This document shows, piece after piece, positions 1-7,674 of a stretch of DNA of 34,266 nucleotides (positions are counted from its first letter, which is position 1; every line of letters starts with the position of its first letter). Below the pieces are notes generated by a model. It was not told the DNA's origin. It saw only the letters and a list, made by a program, of their open reading frames with translations, and ran no database searches. The position numbers and the translations under genes are program-made. The stretch is from Flammeovirgaceae bacterium (lineage in GTDB: Bacteria > Bacteroidota > Bacteroidia > Cytophagales > Cyclobacteriaceae): the NCBI GenBank assembly GCA_021299455.1, contig JAJTGQ010000053.1, positions 1-34,266 on the forward strand. The letters are read 5' to 3'.

Positions 1-2
1 GC

Positions 3-110
3 TTTAGATCGGGTTGTAACTATCCTGATTTTCATGGGAGCAAGTATACCTTTAGTGCGGAATTATCAGCACTAAAAAATAGTAAAATACTGAAAATCAG
101 AGATTTATAA
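3..110 (+). CDS. C-terminal end of an unidentified protein (cut by window edge)
   Basis: An open frame enters from the left edge and ends at a TAA at 108-110, giving about 35 residues that finish in KILKIRDL. The composition is protein-like (aromatic residues, Gly, charged residues), but the piece is too short to assign to a family. It would converge on the small minus-strand gene that ends at 136. A competing frame starting at base 1 stops at 75, so this reading is tentative. Confidence 0.3.
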   Translation, partial: FRSGCNYPDFHGSKYTFSAELSALKNSKILKIRDL

Positions 111-135
111 CATAACTAACTTTTATGGGGACAAG

Positions 136-339
136 TCAGGAGATCATTCGATGCTTGTTGTCGCCTGATACAATCATCATTTGACTCGCTGCCGGAGAAG
201 CGGCCTCTTCAAAGAAGTAGTTTTTATCTCGTTCAGGTTCGAAAAACTGATTCCAATAATCTTCTGTCCAACCACTATTTGGTTGAGCGTATTTAAAATA
301 TAAGCTTTTGAATTCACCCTTTGAAACTTGCACGTCCAT
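136..339 (-). CDS. Small hypothetical protein, 67 aa, downstream of mtgA
   Basis: The frame starts at an ATG (complement of 337-339), 12 bases after the mtgA stop on the same strand, so the two are probably co-transcribed. The product is acidic and aromatic-rich (for example GWTEDYWNQFFEPERD), with no signal peptide, membrane segment or motif I recognise. A longer frame overlapping the same DNA at 177-434 runs into mtgA and looks like a shadow. I assign no function. The composition and tight spacing favour a real gene over chance. Confidence 0.45.
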   Translation of the reverse strand: MDVQVSKGEFKSLYFKYAQPNSGWTEDYWNQFFEPERDKNYFFEEAASPAASQMMIVSGDNKHRMIS

Positions 340-351
340 TCAAGGTTTTTT

Positions 352-1050
352 CTATTTGAGCAATAATTCGATATCGGGATCAGATTCGAGATTGTCCATT
401 TGGCGTAATATCCAATTGGATCTTCTTTGCACATAGTTGGAAAGCGGTTTTATCAAATACTTTTTTGGATTCGGAAGTATCGCAGCAATCTGCGCAGCTT
501 CTAAGCGCGTTAATTTCTTAGCCGGCTTTTTGTAGTAGTACCTGCTGGCTGCCTCGATGCCAAAAACTCCCTTGCCCATTTCAGCTACATTTAGGTAGAC
601 TTCCAGTATTCGTTCCTTTCCCAAAATCCATTCAATCATAAAGGTGAAATACACCTCGAATCCTTTGCGCACCCAACTACGCCCCTGCCACAAAAAAACA
701 TTTTTTGCAACTTGCTGACTGATGGTAGATGCACCTCGCACTCGCTTCGGCCGCTTTTTGTTGTTCTCCAGTGCTTTCTTTATGCTCTTCAAATCAAAGC
801 CATTGTGCTCAGGAAACAATTGATCTTCGGACGCCATCACCGCCAAACCAGCATAACGCGACATTTCAGCCCTGGTAACATAATCTCTTTTTAGCCCATA
901 TCCTTGAAATAAACTACCTAACTGCGTAAGTGTAATAGGAGGGTCAATCCACTTCAAGGCAATGAGGTAGACAAGTTGAATTAAGAATACAATCAGAACG
1001 AAGTTCCCGATTTTCTTAAAAAGCTTGCTAATTGAGGGAGAAAAAGCCAT
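352..1050 (-). CDS. mtgA: Monofunctional biosynthetic peptidoglycan transglycosylase (GT51)
   Basis: This enzyme polymerises lipid II into glycan strands at the outer face of the inner membrane and lacks a transpeptidase domain. The 232-residue length is normal for MtgA. Residues about 15-33 form one N-terminal membrane anchor. The GT51 motifs are present in order: SEDQLFPEHNGFD at about 74-86 with the probable catalytic Glu75; RGASTISQQVAKN at about 105-117; and KERILEVYLNVAEMG at about 145-159 followed by GIEAASRYYY. The start is an ATG at 1048-1050. A small hypothetical gene follows 12 bases downstream. The only oddity is Ala in place of the usual first Gly of the GGST motif. Confidence 0.95.
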   Translation of the reverse strand: MAFSPSISKLFKKIGNFVLIVFLIQLVYLIALKWIDPPITLTQLGSLFQGYGLKRDYVTRAEMSRYAGLAVMASEDQLFPEHNGFDLKSIKKALENNKKRPKRVRGASTISQQVAKNVFLWQGRSWVRKGFEVYFTFMIEWILGKERILEVYLNVAEMGKGVFGIEAASRYYYKKPAKKLTRLEAAQIAAILPNPKKYLIKPLSNYVQRRSNWILRQMDNLESDPDIELLLK

Positions 1051-1058
1051 TCAAAAAA

Positions 1059-1577
1059 TCAAATCAGTTTCTTCTCCAACACCACAAACTCTAATTCTTG
1101 TTTTGGAATGCCCCATCGAGTGTCAGGCACTACAAATGGCTTGCGTTCACCTGTTAGTTGGTAGCCATGCCGAACATACCAATCAATTAACTCCTTCCGA
1201 ACGGAGATCACAGTCATGATCATGGTGTTGATACCAATGGATTTTGCGTAATCTTCACCCGCATGTAGCAATTTCTTGCCGATTCCCTTGCCTTGAATGG
1301 TGGGGGCAACCGACAGCATTCCTAAATAAAGTTTTCCCTTTTCTTGTCGTAGTTCTACACAGCCTACTAGTTGATTGGCCTCCAAAAATTTTAAAATGGT
1401 GGTATCCGTTTTTTCAATCAATTCTTTGACAGCCGCTTCGTCTATTCGTGTGCCATCCAAAAGATCTGCTTCGGTGGTCCAACCTCGTTTGGATGAATCC
1501 CCACGGTAGGCAGAATTGACAAGTTGATTGATGGACTCCGCATCAGCAGATATCGCTTTCATTATTGTATGATCCAT
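1059..1577 (-). CDS. GNAT-family N-acetyltransferase
   Basis: A 172-residue soluble protein with a GNAT fold. The acetyl-CoA motif A reads LSVAPTIQGKGIGKKLLHAG (about residues 88-107), where QGKGIG is the pyrophosphate-binding loop. The C-terminal YVRHGYQLTGERKPF is the usual motif B region. The substrate cannot be told from sequence; it could be a small amine or a protein N-terminus. The gene lies just upstream of mtgA on the same strand (8-base gap), so the two are probably co-transcribed. The start is the ATG at 1575-1577; a second Met at codon 6 is possible. Confidence 0.88.
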   Translation of the reverse strand: MDHTIMKAISADAESINQLVNSAYRGDSSKRGWTTEADLLDGTRIDEAAVKELIEKTDTTILKFLEANQLVGCVELRQEKGKLYLGMLSVAPTIQGKGIGKKLLHAGEDYAKSIGINTMIMTVISVRKELIDWYVRHGYQLTGERKPFVVPDTRWGIPKQELEFVVLEKKLI

Positions 1578-1642
1578 CCGCTAAAGATAACAATCTGAAT
1601 GCACGAAAGTCAAGGACTGAGACTTCTTAAATTAGGCTATGG

Positions 1643-1667
1643 GTCCTACACCTTGGAGGTGTAGGAC
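1643..1667. repeat. REP-like palindrome, 3' side of the RAYT gene
   Basis: TCCTACACCT (1644-1653) and AGGTGTAGGA (1657-1666) form a perfect 10-bp stem around a TGG loop; an outer G-C pair makes it 11 bp. It shares its core with the longer palindrome at 2299-2337, but its left outer arm has diverged. It begins 14 bases beyond the transposase stop codon. It is probably a REP element mobilised by, or a recognition end for, the adjacent tyrosine transposase. Confidence 0.8.
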
Positions 1668-1680
1668 ACCTAACCAATAA

Positions 1681-2256
1681 TCAATCAAAATCACCCGTGT
1701 TAAAATTGATGACTTTATAAGAATCCTCATAGAATCTTGAAGGATCCAACGCCAAGAGTTCTGTCACTAGCGCTTTATTACAAATTGATTTTCGAGAACC
1801 AAGATATTCCTGGTAGGAACTATGAGGCCACTCCTCCATTTTTTTGACAAGACCAGCTCTGAGAGGATTTTGATGAATATAGTGAAATGCTGTTAACGCG
1901 TGGTCTTTTCTATCAGTACAAATTGCTTTTGTTTTTTGCTGAAATAGACTTCCGGTTCTTTTCTCCTGCTTATTTATTGCCTTTGTATATGAACTTAGCA
2001 GTTGTTTAATCCCTTGCGAAAATTGTTGTCGTTCAAAACTCCCATCTTTGATAACTATTGTTGAATTTGTGTTGGCGTGTATGAGAAGGTGAAAATGGTT
2101 CGGCATTAAACACCATGCTAAAAGGTCGCAACACGGAGTTACATAACGGTCTAGTTTACTCAAAAAATATAAATAATTTTCAGGCGTAAAGAAGATGGGT
2201 TGTTTATTATTGCCCCTGTTAAAAACGTGATAGACCTCGCCTTGGGTAAGAAACAT
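1681..2256 (-). mobile_element. REP-associated tyrosine transposase (RAYT, Y1/HUH family)
   Basis: The 191-residue protein belongs to the IS200-like Y1 transposase superfamily. It starts with GEVYHVFNRGNNKQPIFF, typical of RAYTs. The HUH metal site is MPNHFHLLIH, with His54 and His56. The helix carrying the presumed catalytic Tyr126 reads HYIHQNPLRAGLV (125-137). Enzymes of this family nick and join single-stranded DNA through a 5'-phosphotyrosine and act on REP palindromes rather than on classical insertion-sequence ends. Matching palindromes lie 14 bases past the stop and 43 bases before the start. The reading frame and all key residues are intact. Start: ATG at 2254-2256. Confidence 0.9.
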
Positions 2257-2298
2257 TCCAAAAAATAGCGATTTGAGAAATCTTTCACAAGTTCTGGT

Positions 2299-2337
2299 GC
2301 TAGGTGTCCTACACCTTGAAGGTGTAGGACACCTAGC
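2299..2337. repeat. REP-like palindrome, 5' side of the RAYT gene
   Basis: A perfect 18-bp inverted repeat (2299-2316 with 2320-2337) closes on a TGA loop. The core CCTACACCT/AGGTGTAGG matches the palindrome at 1643-1667. The flanking CTAG ends extend the symmetry, and another CCTAG follows at once. The hairpin sits 43 bases upstream of the transposase start and about 100 bases upstream of the divergent acyltransferase gene. It is the better-preserved copy of the pair. Confidence 0.88.
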
Positions 2338-2435
2338 CCCTAGCGTTCGACTTTATAAAATCGGCCAGCTACTCTACAAAAAAAGCCTTATTCTGGCAAT
2401 TCATACTCGTTTCTTTACAGAAAAATAAACGGAAT

Positions 2436-3629
2436 ATGAACCAACAACTAACCACTAATGAACTCCGCCCATCCTTCGCTGAAGCTTCGGATGGCAGAAG
2501 GCACGACCTCGACTGGCTGCGCGTAATCGCCATCGCTATCTTACTTCTCTTCCACACGGGCATATGGTTCAACCACTGGGTTTGGCATGTAAAGAACAAT
2601 GAGCTAAGCTACAGTTTTCAGTATTGGATGGTGTGGTCACATTATTTCAGGATGCCGCTATTGTTGTTCATCTCGGGGGCGGGCAGGTACATAGCGTTGG
2701 GCAAACGCACCCTAAGTCAGTTTCGCACGGAGCGATTTAAACGATTGTTTGTTCCCTTGATTTTTGGAATGTTGGTAATCGTGCCACCTCAAATCTACTA
2801 CGAGCGAATTGGCCAATATATAAACTATTGGGAGTTTTATAAAACCGTATTCCAGTTTAAGCCCTACCCGGAAGGCGGAAGTTTAAGCTGGCATCATCTA
2901 TGGTTTATTTTATACCTCTTTATCTATTCGCTGATGGCTATTCCTTTGTTGAAGTATTTGCGTTCTCCAAACTCAGAGAAATTTAGAAGCAAGTTGCTAC
3001 GCCTTTTAGGAAGCCCTGCCGGCTTACTCTTCATCCCTTCCTTTTTCATTTTGGTTACCCAGATTTTTTTGCGCCCCTATTTTCCAGAGGAGACACACGA
3101 CCTAATGAAAGACTGGGCGTACTTCACTTTCTATTTTCTGTTTTTTGTGATGGGCATCATCTGTTATGCCATTCCGCAACTCTGGCAAGCGATTGGCAAC
3201 AACCGTAAACATTTACTTATCACGACAATCATCTCACTCATTCCGTTTTACATTTGCTACTTTTATTTTCGTGATTTAATCATTCTTCCCTGGACAGACG
3301 ATCAAGTCGAAACGATCTTTGATGTGGTGGCGATTTTTGTAAGCTGGTTTACGTTAATCACCATTATTGCGTTTGGTCAGCATTATTTGAATAGGCCGCA
3401 TCGTTGGCTTTCCAAGATCAGCGATGGCTTATACCCATTTTACATTTTGCATCAGTCTGTAATTATCGCGATCGGCTATTATGTCTGTCAGTGGAACTGG
3501 AGCATTGCCGCCAAGTACTGGACGATTTGTTTTCTCACATTAATTAGTTGCGTGGTAATTTACGTGTTATTGATTCGACCATTTAATGCAACCAGATTTC
3601 TGTTCGGGATGAAGAAAAAATCTATTTGA
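2436..3629 (+). CDS. Acyltransferase family 3 integral membrane protein (OpgC/MdoC-like)
   Basis: A 397-residue polytopic protein with about ten hydrophobic segments. The family-3 acyltransferase opening appears as RRHDLDWLRVIAIAILLLFH at about residues 21-40; His40 is the likely catalytic histidine. These enzymes transfer acyl or succinyl groups to periplasmic glucans or surface polysaccharides. The acceptor here is unknown. The short segment between the start and the domain (residues about 11-21) is encoded by a palindromic insert described separately. The start is the ATG at 2436. No partner glucan-synthesis genes are nearby, so the OpgC-like label rests only on general resemblance. Confidence 0.85.
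   Translation: MNQQLTTNELRPSFAEASDGRRHDLDWLRVIAIAILLLFHTGIWFNHWVWHVKNNELSYSFQYWMVWSHYFRMPLLLFISGAGRYIALGKRTLSQFRTERFKRLFVPLIFGMLVIVPPQIYYERIGQYINYWEFYKTVFQFKPYPEGGSLSWHHLWFILYLFIYSLMAIPLLKYLRSPNSEKFRSKLLRLLGSPAGLLFIPSFFILVTQIFLRPYFPEETHDLMKDWAYFTFYFLFFVMGIICYAIPQLWQAIGNNRKHLLITTIISLIPFYICYFYFRDLIILPWTDDQVETIFDVVAIFVSWFTLITIIAFGQHYLNRPHRWLSKISDGLYPFYILHQSVIIAIGYYVCQWNWSIAAKYWTICFLTLISCVVIYVLLIRPFNATRFLFGMKKKSI
2469..2494. repeat. Palindromic insert within the acyltransferase reading frame
   Basis: CCATCC (2469-2474) pairs with GGATGG (2489-2494), and the intervening DNA ends in the 8-bp palindrome GAAGCTTC (2481-2488). It is translated as part of PSFAEASDG, just before the conserved acyltransferase domain. 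The GC-rich symmetric composition differs from the surrounding coding DNA and suggests a small repeat inserted in frame. No second copy was noticed in this window. Confidence 0.5.
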
Positions 3630-3681
3630 GAAAGTGTAATTTCAAACCCAGTATCGACACTAATAGTGAAATTATTTCCGC

Positions 3682-4794
3682 ATGACATCGAAAAAGAAGA
3701 AATCAAAAATTATCGGTTTTGTTCTAATGATGATACTATGTGGAGGGTTGGGCTTTCTGATAGGTAAATTAGGCTTTCAGGCGGGCAAAACTCTTCCCGG
3801 TAGTGTAGCACTCATGCTGGGGATCGCATTCATTCCTGCTTTCTTTTTGGTCATTGGCTTTCACGAAGCGGGACACGCGGTAGCGGGCGTGTGGCAGAAG
3901 TTTGATTTTAGAATGTATGTGGTAGGGCCATTCATGTGGGATAAAGAGCAAGAAGGATGGAAATTCAAATGGAATAAAAATGTAAACACCGCAGGCGGAA
4001 TGGTTATTTGCATGCCTACAGGAACAGAAAATCTAAAAAATCGATTTTCCATTTACGCAGCCGGTGGTCCAATTGCCAGTTTGATTTTAGCGGGATTGTT
4101 TTATGGTTTCTACCTGTTGCTTCCCGCTACGTCTTCACTCAGCTTTCTGTTTTTACTGATCGCCTCTTTTTCTCTCTTAATTTTTGTGGTCACTATCATT
4201 CCACTTCATATGGGTGGGTTTACTTCCGATGGCGGTCGCATCCTTAATTTGCAGCGAGGTGGAGAAGCCGCTCGATTTGAGGTGCTGATGTTAAAAATTC
4301 TTTCCCAGAGTTCGGGTGGAGTAAGGCCCTGTTTGTTAGACTGGAATGAGTTGGAGGAAGCAAGTCAGCTCGGTCAAAAATTGAATTCACCCTTTGCCGT
4401 TTACATTCAAAGTTTTTTTCATCAGTCTGCGTGGGATAAAGGTAATCTTGATTTGGCCGAGCAGCATTTAATGGCTTACATGGACGACATCGAAAACATT
4501 CCGGATGGCATTCGGAGTATTGTGTGGCTCGATGCCGCGTTCTTTTACGCAGCCGCGAAAAGTGATTTAGCAAAAGCGCTCGACTACTGGAGTCGGTTCA
4601 AGCCCTCTGCTATTATTCCAAAAGCACAGGTATTCGCCACCGAGGCAGCTATTCATATTTTGGAAAATAAATCGGCAGAAGCCAATTCAAAAATTAATTT
4701 GGCGATGGGCGAACTACCGAATATGATGGATCGTGGAACGGCTTTAGCTTTGAAAGATAAACTGCTCTCTTTAAAGAGCCGTCAGCCAAGTTAA
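3682..4794 (+). CDS. M50-family (site-2-protease-like) membrane zinc metalloprotease
   Basis: A 370-residue protein with hydrophobic segments at about 8-30, 43-60, 125-148, 152-175 and a soluble C-terminal half. The zinc-binding motif is FHEAGHAV (HEAGH at 61-65) and the third ligand lies in TSDGGRILNL (Asp183), both diagnostic of the M50 family. AAGGPIASL (127-135) is also typical. No PDZ domain is visible, unlike RseP. The helical region after about 200 may act in substrate recognition. The substrate is unknown. The gene follows the acyltransferase by 52 bases on the same strand and converges on pckG through a shared terminator. Confidence 0.85.
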   Translation: MTSKKKKSKIIGFVLMMILCGGLGFLIGKLGFQAGKTLPGSVALMLGIAFIPAFFLVIGFHEAGHAVAGVWQKFDFRMYVVGPFMWDKEQEGWKFKWNKNVNTAGGMVICMPTGTENLKNRFSIYAAGGPIASLILAGLFYGFYLLLPATSSLSFLFLLIASFSLLIFVVTIIPLHMGGFTSDGGRILNLQRGGEAARFEVLMLKILSQSSGGVRPCLLDWNELEEASQLGQKLNSPFAVYIQSFFHQSAWDKGNLDLAEQHLMAYMDDIENIPDGIRSIVWLDAAFFYAAAKSDLAKALDYWSRFKPSAIIPKAQVFATEAAIHILENKSAEANSKINLAMGELPNMMDRGTALALKDKLLSLKSRQPS

Positions 4795-4824
4795 AAAAGG
4801 GAAGATGCAACACCCTCCCTTTTT
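4794..4824. terminator. Bidirectional intrinsic terminator between the M50 gene and pckG
   Basis: AAAAAGGGA (4794-4802) pairs with TCCCTTTTT (4816-4824) around a 13-base loop. Read on either strand, the stem is followed by a T run, so it can end both convergent transcripts. It begins within the M50 stop codon and lies 21 bases from the end of pckG. Confidence 0.65.
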
Positions 4825-4844
4825 CCAAATGCAACTTTTTCAAA

Positions 4845-6674
4845 TTATTCCGCCTCCGGCTCCAGTTTCCATTGTGCTTTTGACCGCCACAAACCAGAGA
4901 GCAACAACTCACGCATAAAAATGTATTCCTTCGGCAGCTTATCATACATCCTTTCGAATAGCTCAGCATGAGACAACAATTCTTGTTTCCAAGCTTCCCG
5001 GTCGATCATCATCAGTTCTTCAAATTGTTTCTTCGAGAAGCCATCCAACCCTTTCCAGTCGATATCATCGTAGTGCGGCATCCACCCAATCGGGCTTTCA
5101 ACGGCAGAGGCTTTGCCTTTCACTCGTTGAATGATCCACTTCAAGATGCGCATGTTGTCGCCAAATCCCGGCCAGATGAAATTTCCTTTTTCATCTTTAC
5201 GGAACCAGTTGACATTAAAAATACGAGGGGGAGAAGGTAAGTCGCGACCAAATTGTAGCCAGTGATTAAAATAATCTGCCATATGGTATCCACAGAAAGG
5301 CAACATTGCAAACGGATCTCTTCTCACTTTTCCTTGCTCTCCAAAAGCCGCAGCGGTTGTTTCAGAACCCATCGTTGAAGCAGTGTACACCCCATAACTC
5401 CAGTTGATCGCCTGGTATACTAACGGAACAGTCGTACTTCTTCTTCCTCCGAAGATGAAGGCACTGATAGGCACGCCATTTGGATTCTCAACCTGCTCAT
5501 CGATGCAAGGGTTTTGTATGGCAGGAGCTGTAAAGCGAGAGTTACCATGTGCCACCGGTTTTCCGCTGGCCGGATCCCATTTTTTACCATTCCATCCAAT
5601 GATGTCTTTAGGAACTTCTTTCGTTAATCCTTCCCACCACACATCTCCATCGGGGGTTACACCCACATTGGTAAATATTGTATTCTTAGCAATGGACTTG
5701 ATCGCGTTCGGGTTTGTTTTTTCGTTGGTGCCGGGTGCAACACCAAAATATCCAGCTTCAGGATTGATGGCATAAAGTTGTCCGTCTTTTCCAGGCTTGA
5801 TCCACGCGATGTCATCTCCAATGGTTGTGATCTTCCAATCGCTGAATTCTTTTGGCGGAATGAGCATGGCAAAATTTGTTTTTCCGCAAGCACTTGGGAA
5901 GGCCGCTGCTAAATATGTTTTTTCTCCTTGCGGATCTTCCACACCCATGATCAACATGTGCTCTGCCAACCAACCTTCTTCCTGCGCCATCGTAGAAGCA
6001 ATGCGTAGAGCAAAACATTTCTTTCCCAGCAAGGCGTTGCCGCCATAGCCTGATCCATAACTGACGATGGAACGCTCTTCAGGATAGTGAACGATATACT
6101 TTAAAGTTGGATTGCAAGGCCACTTTGCATCTGCTTGCCCTTTCTCTAAAGGTGCGCCAACGGTGTGCAAACACTTTACAAAACTTCCGTTGTCACCCAA
6201 CACATCAAGGACTCGGTTGCCCACACGTGTCATAATGTGCATGTTCACCACTACATACTCTGAATCAGTGATCTCGACTCCAATCTGCGACATGGGCGAG
6301 CCAATAGGCCCCATACTGAAAGGAATGACATACATCGTACGTCCTTTCATGCTGCCACGCATCACAGGCTCTAGTTCAGCTTTCATCTCACGAGGATCCT
6401 TCCAGTTGTTGGTAGGCCCTGCGTTTTCCTTCCTGCGGCTGCATATATAAGTACGATCCTCCACCCGCGCTACATCACTGGGGTCAGAGAAACACGCAAA
6501 TGAGTTAGGTCGTTTAGTTTCGTTTAGCTTAATAAATGTTCCTTTCGAAACAAGCTGTGCGCACAACTCGTCATACTCTTTCGTTGAACCATCGCACCAC
6601 CTTACCTGATCGGGGGTTACCAGATTTCTTACTTCTTCCACCCAATTTTTTAGTTCTTGATGATTAGTTTTCAT
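4845..6674 (-). CDS. pckG: Phosphoenolpyruvate carboxykinase (GTP)
   Basis: This cytosolic enzyme converts oxaloacetate and GTP to PEP, CO2 and GDP, the first committed step of gluconeogenesis. The 609-residue length fits the GTP-dependent class (ATP-dependent enzymes are about 530-540 aa and differ in sequence). Visible motifs are the PEP-site stretch [16 protein letters not shown] (205-220), the kinase P-loop FPSACGKTN (259-267) with the reactive Cys263, TTIGDDIAW (283-291) supplying metal-binding Asp, and [14 protein letters not shown] further on. [19 protein letters not shown] matches the guanine-site region. The start is the ATG at 6672-6674. The upstream gap holds a paired 9-bp direct repeat that may be an operator. 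Confidence 0.97.
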   Translation of the reverse strand: MKTNHQELKNWVEEVRNLVTPDQVRWCDGSTKEYDELCAQLVSKGTFIKLNETKRPNSFACFSDPSDVARVEDRTYICSRRKENAGPTNNWKDPREMKAELEPVMRGSMKGRTMYVIPFSMGPIGSPMSQIGVEITDSEYVVVNMHIMTRVGNRVLDVLGDNGSFVKCLHTVGAPLEKGQADAKWPCNPTLKYIVHYPEERSIVSYGSGYGGNALLGKKCFALRIASTMAQEEGWLAEHMLIMGVEDPQGEKTYLAAAFPSACGKTNFAMLIPPKEFSDWKITTIGDDIAWIKPGKDGQLYAINPEAGYFGVAPGTNEKTNPNAIKSIAKNTIFTNVGVTPDGDVWWEGLTKEVPKDIIGWNGKKWDPASGKPVAHGNSRFTAPAIQNPCIDEQVENPNGVPISAFIFGGRRSTTVPLVYQAINWSYGVYTASTMGSETTAAAFGEQGKVRRDPFAMLPFCGYHMADYFNHWLQFGRDLPSPPRIFNVNWFRKDEKGNFIWPGFGDNMRILKWIIQRVKGKASAVESPIGWMPHYDDIDWKGLDGFSKKQFEELMMIDREAWKQELLSHAELFERMYDKLPKEYIFMRELLLSGLWRSKAQWKLEPEAE

Positions 6675-6774
6675 TTGGCTTATGTTTTGGTGTAAACATA
6701 GTCACGTGCATGGGTCTGCTAAATGAGTTTAGTCATGCCACAAACGGAAATAGGCGAGGCTAAGAAGTTTTAAT

Positions 6775-6804
6775 CGATTGCGGAAAAATCTATTCCGATT
6801 GCGG
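6775..6804. promoter_or_regulatory. Paired direct repeat, candidate operator in the pckG/DUF2490 divergent region
   Basis: CGATTGCGG occurs at 6775-6783 and again at 6796-6804, with starts 21 bases apart, about two helical turns. The first copy overlaps the palindrome AATCGATT. The pair lies between the divergent starts of pckG (6674) and the DUF2490 gene (6884), where a regulator of either gene could bind two faces of the same side of the helix. No protein is assigned to it. Confidence 0.35.
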
Positions 6805-6854
6805 GACTGATAACAATCATAATTATTTTTCACAACGGTGATAAAAATGATGTG

Positions 6855-6862
6855 TAGGTTTG
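6855..6862 (+). promoter_or_regulatory. Bacteroidota-type -7 box (TAGGTTTG) for the DUF2490-deoD operon
   Basis: TAGGTTTG is an exact match to the phylum's TAnnTTTG -7 element. Transcription would begin near 6869, about 15 bases before the ATG at 6884. No clear -33 TTTG element is visible upstream. This placement argues against the TTG at 6860 as the translation start. Confidence 0.35.
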
Positions 6863-6883
6863 AATGCGTTTCTGATTTCACTC

Positions 6884-7645
6884 ATGTATAAAGTATCCGT
6901 CTTACTTTGTTGCTCTGTTCTATTGTTGTCGAAGTCAATTAACAGCATTGCCCAATCAAAAAATGTCAAAAGTGTAAATCAGTTTTGGCTGGGCTACATG
7001 TCTTCTACCAAGTTGAGCGATCACTATTCGTGGTGGAATGACCTTCACTATGTGCCAGAAGGTTTTTTTGTTGCACGCACGGGAATCACACGCCACTTTG
7101 CCAGCTTTAACCTGACAGGCGGGTATGCCTTTTTACTGTTACCCCAGTCACAACTGAATCCGATACTTACGAGACGAGAGCATCGGCCATGGGGGCAAGT
7201 GGTATTTTCCTTTCCTTTGCAACACTCCTATTCGCTGGTCGAGCGTATTCGTTATGATGCGCGTTTTAAACAAGATATTGTTAATAATGAACTTCTGGAT
7301 GAATACTCCTTCACGAACCGTATTCGCTTTCTTACCGCCATTAAGAAAATGATAGGTTCATCGGGAAGTCGGAAATGGCAGCCATATGTAGTGGTCGCTG
7401 ATGAGGTACTTCTTAACTTCGGTGAGTCCGTGGTGAGTACCTTTGATCAGAACCGTATTCAACTATCCTTTGGATTGCAAGGAAAAAATATTCAATATCA
7501 GGTGGGATACATGAGTAGATTTGTGCAAACGACACCGACAAGTTATACCCATAATCACACCATACTTTTTTGGATCACCCACAAATTGACATTCAAGGGA
7601 CACCATAGCCAACATGAAATAAAAGATGTTACGCCTAGTGATTGA
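6884..7645 (+). CDS. DUF2490-family secreted protein
   Basis: The predicted precursor is about 253 residues, with a signal peptide (MYKVSVLLCCSVLLLSK...INSIAQ). The body has a beta-rich alternating pattern, including QFWLGYMSSTKLSDHYSWWN, HYSLVERIRYDARF and a C-terminal strand ending HTILFWITHKLTF. This resembles DUF2490, a family found across Bacteroidota and thought to form an outer-membrane beta-barrel; function is unknown. I chose the ATG at 6884 because the upstream in-frame TTG at 6860 overlaps a -7 box and would add residues ahead of the signal peptide. The stop lies just before the deoD-type gene, so the pair is probably co-transcribed. Confidence 0.75.
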   Translation: MYKVSVLLCCSVLLLSKSINSIAQSKNVKSVNQFWLGYMSSTKLSDHYSWWNDLHYVPEGFFVARTGITRHFASFNLTGGYAFLLLPQSQLNPILTRREHRPWGQVVFSFPLQHSYSLVERIRYDARFKQDIVNNELLDEYSFTNRIRFLTAIKKMIGSSGSRKWQPYVVVADEVLLNFGESVVSTFDQNRIQLSFGLQGKNIQYQVGYMSRFVQTTPTSYTHNHTILFWITHKLTFKGHHSQHEIKDVTPSD

Positions 7646-7674
7646 TCAATTTGAATATACTAATGAAATCTAGC

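Noticed and set aside
25-100. Ten-base inverted repeat CTGATTTTCA / TGAAAATCAG separated by 56 bases
   Set aside because: The arms are short, AT-rich and far apart, and lie in the tail of a probable coding frame. Chance is the simplest explanation.
177-434. 85-residue minus-strand frame overlapping mtgA and the small hypothetical gene
   Set aside because: It overlaps the end of mtgA in another frame and has no family resemblance; the 67-residue frame fits the operon spacing better.
1643-2337. Interpretation of the RAYT region as a conventional insertion sequence with target duplications
   Set aside because: The flanking sequences are palindromes, not terminal inverted repeats of each other, no flanking duplication is seen, and the protein is RAYT-like.
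5404-6450. Several plus-strand open frames of 80-125 residues across pckG
   Set aside because: They are antisense shadows of a highly conserved gene with no leader or promoter of their own.
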